From: Miscanthus floridulus
Lineage: Eukaryota > Streptophyta > Magnoliopsida > Poales > Poaceae
NCBI RefSeq assembly: GCF_019320115.1
Contig: NC_089587.1
Location: 100,218,166-100,282,165 of the forward strand
Reading direction: 5' to 3'
Length of the DNA stretch: 64,000 nucleotides
Shown here one piece after another: positions 59,812-64,000 of this stretch. The first letter of the stretch is position 1; each line of letters begins with the position of its first letter. Below the pieces are notes generated by a model. That model saw only the letters and a program-made list of their open reading frames with translations, searched no databases and was not told the origin of the DNA. Both the position numbers and the translations under genes were made by a program.

Positions 59812-60987
59812 TGTCGGGTTCATAAACCCGGGGTCCCTCAGGGACCTAATTCCTAGCAAAAGCTCGGCCTAGCAGATGATGTTGTGAATGACGCGCAACT
59901 CCTGGGTAGGCCCAAAAAACCTAACGACAGGCCAGAAGGGCGATCCTAGCTCACTTCTGACTCTGGCCTGCCTCTCCGACCGGAAGGTCTGGCTAAGGAG
60001 GAATGACATTCGCTTCCAACTCTGGCCCGCCTCTCCGATCGGAAGGCCTACCAAGGAGGAACTACGCTTGCTTTTGACTTCGACCTGCCTCTCCGACTAG
60101 ATGGCCTGGCCAGCTCGCCTCCAACTTTGACTCACTTCCCCAACTAGGAATACACCTAACCTCTGCTTACAGCTCTTCTCCGATCGGGAGGCCAGAGCTA
60201 CTAGGGAACGACCGACTGAGGATGCCCGCTCGGTGAAGACCCAGGAAATAGATGGAGCAAGTAAGGCAGGGCGCTCCAGTTAATCGCAATATCAAGGACC
60301 GTACCCTACGCACTGCAAAATAGTACTATTAGGCCGTGTTAGAAGGATGCACCGCAACCTTCTAGACATGTCAGAACATCAATAGTGTTGTGTGCGCCGA
60401 CATTTACCCTATAGTATGGTAGGTGCTGACATTGGCCATACCAGAAGATCACGATAGAGCCTACCACATGCATTCAGACATCAACAATGTTGTGGGCACC
60501 GACAAACTGCCTTGTACCCGATGGTATGGGCAACAAGACTAGGTAGCACACACACACACTCTCTCTCTCACTCTCACTCTCTCTTGTAAGGCCCTCCCCT
60601 TCATCTATAAAAGGTGATGCGCTCTCTCCAAAGGACATTCAAAGGATTCAACCACTAGTGGATCGAACAACCTACGATTCGAACGATCTCAACAGAGCAC
60701 ACGCTCAAATACTTAGCGCACATAGGAGCTCCTGTCTCTCTCGGCCTTTTGATCCAGAGTTTGACCGGACCTCTTGCACCCTTATCTTACTCCCTCTCGT
60801 TTGTAACTCCACAGTAAACTTTGAGCACTTGGGCTCAGGAATAAATTCTCCGACCGACTTAGACTAGACGTAGGGCACGTTGTCTGAACCAGTATAAACT
60901 CTATGTCATTGAGTGCTTGGCCACATCCGATCACAACGTATGGCAAAACTACAAATATTTATGTGTTGGTCACTTTCTGCATAGACA
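59812..60987 (+). repeat. 5' LTR of a second Tat element
   Basis: Starts TGTCGGGTTCATAAACCCGGGG with the CGGGTT/AACCCG inverted repeat and ends TTTCTGCATAGACA, followed by GTTGGCGCTGTCCATGGGG, a primer-site-like sequence. Its middle repeats GCCTCTCCGA(C/T)CGGAAGG several times (near 59970, 60030 and 60090). The TATA box is at 60606-60614. Confidence 0.82.
60606..60614 (+). promoter_or_regulatory. TATA box in the second Tat LTR
   Basis: TATAAAAGG in the same CATCTATAAAA...GCGCTCTCTCC setting as the other two Tat LTRs. Confidence 0.6.
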
Positions 60988-60999
60988 GTTGGCGCTGTC

Positions 61000-62690
61000 C
61001 ATGGGGAAGACGCCGTACGTTCACGCTTTTGGTCATCGGATGGCCCACCTTTCCACCATTTTTGCCATGGCGGGCTCAAGCAATACAACTCGCTTTGGCT
61101 TGTTGGAGTTTCCTACACTCCCACCTATTGGGATGTGGGTTCCATCCATCTTTGAGCCATCCTAGGCCTTCCTCTTCAGAAGCTTGGACTTCATCGCCAA
61201 CCGACTCGGCGTGCTTCACCTTCGCGAGGAGGCACTTGTTCCGACGCCCACCGGAGGGGCGCCCTCCGTCAGCTCTAGGACACCCGGTGACTTCAATGAT
61301 GAGGCGCCTGTGCTTTACTTCGAGGCCACGCAGGGCTTAAACCCAACTATGAGTAACGTACGCTTTGTTATTTACTCGCTATTTACTGTCTTTAGCTGAT
61401 TCTCCGGAGGGACCCCGTTGTCCCTGTCGTGACCGCCATGTGACTGGTTCCCCTACGGCCTTGCATCCCCTGCGGACATGTTTGCCTAGGGGCTCCGAAG
61501 GATGCTGGCGCCACCCCCTCTCACATCCAAATTCATGGGGATGGCGAGCTATGCTCCTGCCTCTTTCCATGACCTCATGAATGAAGATGTTGAGAGCGAC
61601 GGCTCCAGCATCGGTGATGTTGTGGCACCTAGCTATCCTCTGTCCTAGGAGTACGGTATGGAGGATGCTTCAGGATAGCTATAGGTGGTGGCGGAGTCTC
61701 TATAGACCCACACACTTTCGGACCCTCATGCAGAAGCCCTCGCATGTGTCTAGGAGCACGGGAAGGAGCTATGACAAAGGTAGCAGAACCAGCCGCCACC
61801 TACGCCGGCTTGCTCGGCACACCATGATGCGCCCCATGTGTGTAACCCGATCAGTGGCACCCGGGGTCACGCCCGCCAGGTTCAGCGCAACATCATCGAT
61901 GGGGGGAAAGATCCCCCATAGTTTGCTCAGGTTGGTCAGAACATTGCTGTGGCGGTGATGCTTCTACGCGGCCTTCCCGAGCCTGTTGACCCATAAGAGT
62001 AGGTGGTCCACCAAAACCTCCGAGCACTAGTGGAGACCGCCGCCATTCAACAGGCGGAGAGCTCTGCATCACGACACTGACTTGCGGCCTCTCTCCCCAC
62101 CAGGGGGCAGGGACGCACCAGACCCATTGCTCCATCTGCTCATCGCTATAGTTGCCAGGCGTGGAACAGGAGGACGCAGCTGCACCGCGGCCTGACCCGG
62201 TGCCCACTCTACACTGGCCACCTGTGCGTGAATGCCTCGGGCTGAACTGAGATGCTCGTAGCGTTGTCAACAATCGGTGTCAGACCCAGCATGATGATGA
62301 CGTCGATCAGGCGGCAGTGAGAGCAGGCAGCACGAGCTTCGACCAAACCATCGAGGGGACCAATGAGATGCACCATAGGCGTGGACGCCGACCAGACGAC
62401 CGGAGTCCCAGCTCGGATGGCTCGGGACCACGGGCTTTTGGCCGACGCATCTAGAGAGCATAGTTCCCACCGCGCTTCCGACCACCTACCAACGTCATCA
62501 AGTATACCGGGGAGACAAACTCCAGTGTATGGTTGTCAGCACAATAGGGAGAGGCCAGCCAACCCAGCCAGGCACGGGACCGGCAGCTGTAGGATCGACC
62601 AACGGGGCAGCAGCTGCGGCCACAGCGCCAACCAGGGTGGTAGTGCGCATGGTGACCACGCCCCAAGCCCAAATAGCTAGAAACGGTGCT
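61000..62690 (+). pseudogene. Broken gag of the second Tat element
   Basis: The first part (to about 61600) matches the start of the other Tat element, including SKFMGMASYAPAS. Later pieces in shifting frames show LRGLPEPVDP and AALVETAAIQQ-like stretches and an Arg/His-rich region, as in Tat gag. Many stops and frameshifts occur. Sequence related to Tat ends near 62690. Confidence 0.6.
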
Positions 62691-63516
62691 ACTCACACTT
62701 TTTAAAGCGAAGCAAAAGCCACTTAGTATTTCGATTGAGGTCCAACCGAAGCCACCAACCTAAAGTCGGCACTAACAGCTATCTAGCGAAGTAAACTTCA
62801 TGACCAGAGAGCAACTAGATTGGGAGATATGGAACTGCCAACTTGAGTTCATCACCTGGGTGTCAAAATCATGAACAAGGTTCCATAATTTGTTTCCCAG
62901 TGCATTCTACGGAGGTTAGGGCAAATTTGGAGAGTGCATCGCGACCTCACACACCACCTCAATCTACACCATGTTCACGAGCTCACTTAGTGACAACCAA
63001 TAGTGCAAAAACATGATGTGGGTATTTATCATTTTTGTTAGAATTTAAATGCCAAAGATAGCATTGTCAACAACAACATGATGTTTGCCGACTTAGCCGG
63101 AAAGAGTGGATTTAATTTCCAATTTGATTTTTGAGCTTCCAATAAAACTAACTAACAACATTTATCCTCCCAAAATTAAAGTGACCTATTCCCCTACATA
63201 TCTTCCCCAACAATTTAACTTAAGTAACATGCACAAGTTTATTATCTTTGTTTATCAAAAATTGATTTTCATGCCAAATAGTTAACACCACTTATTCTAT
63301 TTTCCTTATTAGGATCTTATTAGCATATTTATACATTAAGTAAACTAACTCACTATATTCATTTGATTCCTTTCAACCACAAAAGCAAACCCCGTAAGAT
63401 TTGCCTTATCATTTCATGTATGTTTCAAATAAAAAATTTGAGAAACTCGTTTTGAAAGTTTTACTTAGGCCTAAATCGCGGCGCTAAATAAGATCGTAAC
63501 ACCGGGGTGTTACAGT
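62691..63516. repeat. Foreign sequence ending in GTGTTACA, probably the 3' part of a TGTAAC-type LTR
   Basis: It ends CGTAACACCGGGGTGTTACA at 63516, the mirror of the TGTAACGCCC start at 57410. The left border is unclear. The flanks of the two ends do not share a target duplication (CTGAC on the left, GTTAT on the right), so they may belong to different insertions. No ORF of interest. Confidence 0.45.
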
Positions 63517-64000
63517 TATGCTAGGGTAAAAATAAGGAATGGATGGGACAAGCTTCCCTGAACAAAGTGATTCATCACAAAATGAAATGGATGTATTCAT
63601 GAATATGAAATGTTCACACGGGGGCTCCCTGATGGCGGGAAAACGGGCGGCTAACGACCCGCCTCCACGTCAGCAGAGACAAATTTAATTTTGGTGAATT
63701 TAGACGGGACAAATATAAAAGAACAGGTAATGCGAGTCCATACTTCCATAATTCTTATATTTTCATAAAAATTATGTTAATTACATCTCCGAAGAGAAAA
63801 CCCCTGATTAAGAGTTCCAACATGATTACATGATAAATAAAGATTACATCATATGGCTTCCTATTACAAACTACAAAAGAAAACAAATTCTTCAGTCTTG
63901 TAGTTGCCGATGGATGAATATGAATTTCTCGATTAGCTACTTCACTTTTTTAAATATATGAGTGGCGGATAGCTTGTTTGGGTCTTTTAGTTGAGTACGC
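63517..64000 (+). mobile_element. 3' region of a Tat element, running off the window
   Basis: AGGAATGGATGGGACAAGC and CAAAGTGATTCATCACAAAATGAA match the non-coding part after pol in the first Tat element (near 36090-36110). A GCGGGAAAACGGGCGGCTAACGACCCGCC stretch near 63636-63664 interrupts the likeness. It probably belongs to the element starting at 59812. Confidence 0.5.

Overview
This window is plant nuclear DNA. GC-rich, intron-containing genes and grass-type repeats (Stowaway- and Tourist-like MITEs, a SIRE-type Copia element, Tat-type Gypsy elements, long LTRs carrying GACCGGACGC motifs) suggest a panicoid grass, plausibly an Andropogoneae species related to sorghum or sugarcane. That assignment is by recognition only. 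Two genes look intact. They are an EXO84-family exocyst subunit on the minus strand (four exons, about 19.66-22.83 kb) and a TMKL1-like LRR receptor pseudokinase on the plus strand (26.74-28.82 kb). They are divergent, about 3.9 kb apart, with MITEs and a LINE remnant between them. Nothing suggests a functional link.

Layout. 1-5.5 kb: the end of a minus-strand Copia element (broken gag with four zinc knuckles, initiator-Met primer site, 2.36-kb LTR). 6.1-6.4 kb: a broken fragment of a hypersensitive-induced reaction (HIR) gene. 7.4-15.7 kb: a GC-rich and GTTGCA-rich transposon-like segment running into a 4-kb non-coding unit present as two tandem copies. 15.7-17.6 kb: related repeats. 17.66-18.39 kb: a small TIR element with a TTA target duplication, carrying the first-exon region of a BX6-like 2-oxoglutarate dioxygenase. 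19.6-28.8 kb: the gene island.

29.7-43.4 kb: one decayed Tat-type Gypsy element. It shows an in-frame deletion joining gag to RNase H, a second RNase H domain, an integrase missing two catalytic acids, an antisense ORF block, and a 3' LTR that itself holds a MITE and a solo LTR. 45-53.2 kb: a Mutator-like element containing a solo Copia-type LTR, which in turn contains two more solo LTRs. 53.4-56 kb: a 329-bp Helitron and several MITEs. 56.6-64 kb: a second Mutator-like fragment, a TGTAAC-type LTR, and another Tat element with LTR and broken gag.

The main story is transposon stratigraphy. Five solo LTRs have recognisable 5-bp target duplications, and several insertion sites also occur unoccupied elsewhere in the window, so insertion order can be read directly. 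I found no CRISPR array, operon, rRNA or tRNA gene, and no convincing undescribed biochemical system. The least ordinary items are the gene-carrying TIR element, the 4-kb tandem duplication with a hairpin polymorphism, and the solo-LTR nest.
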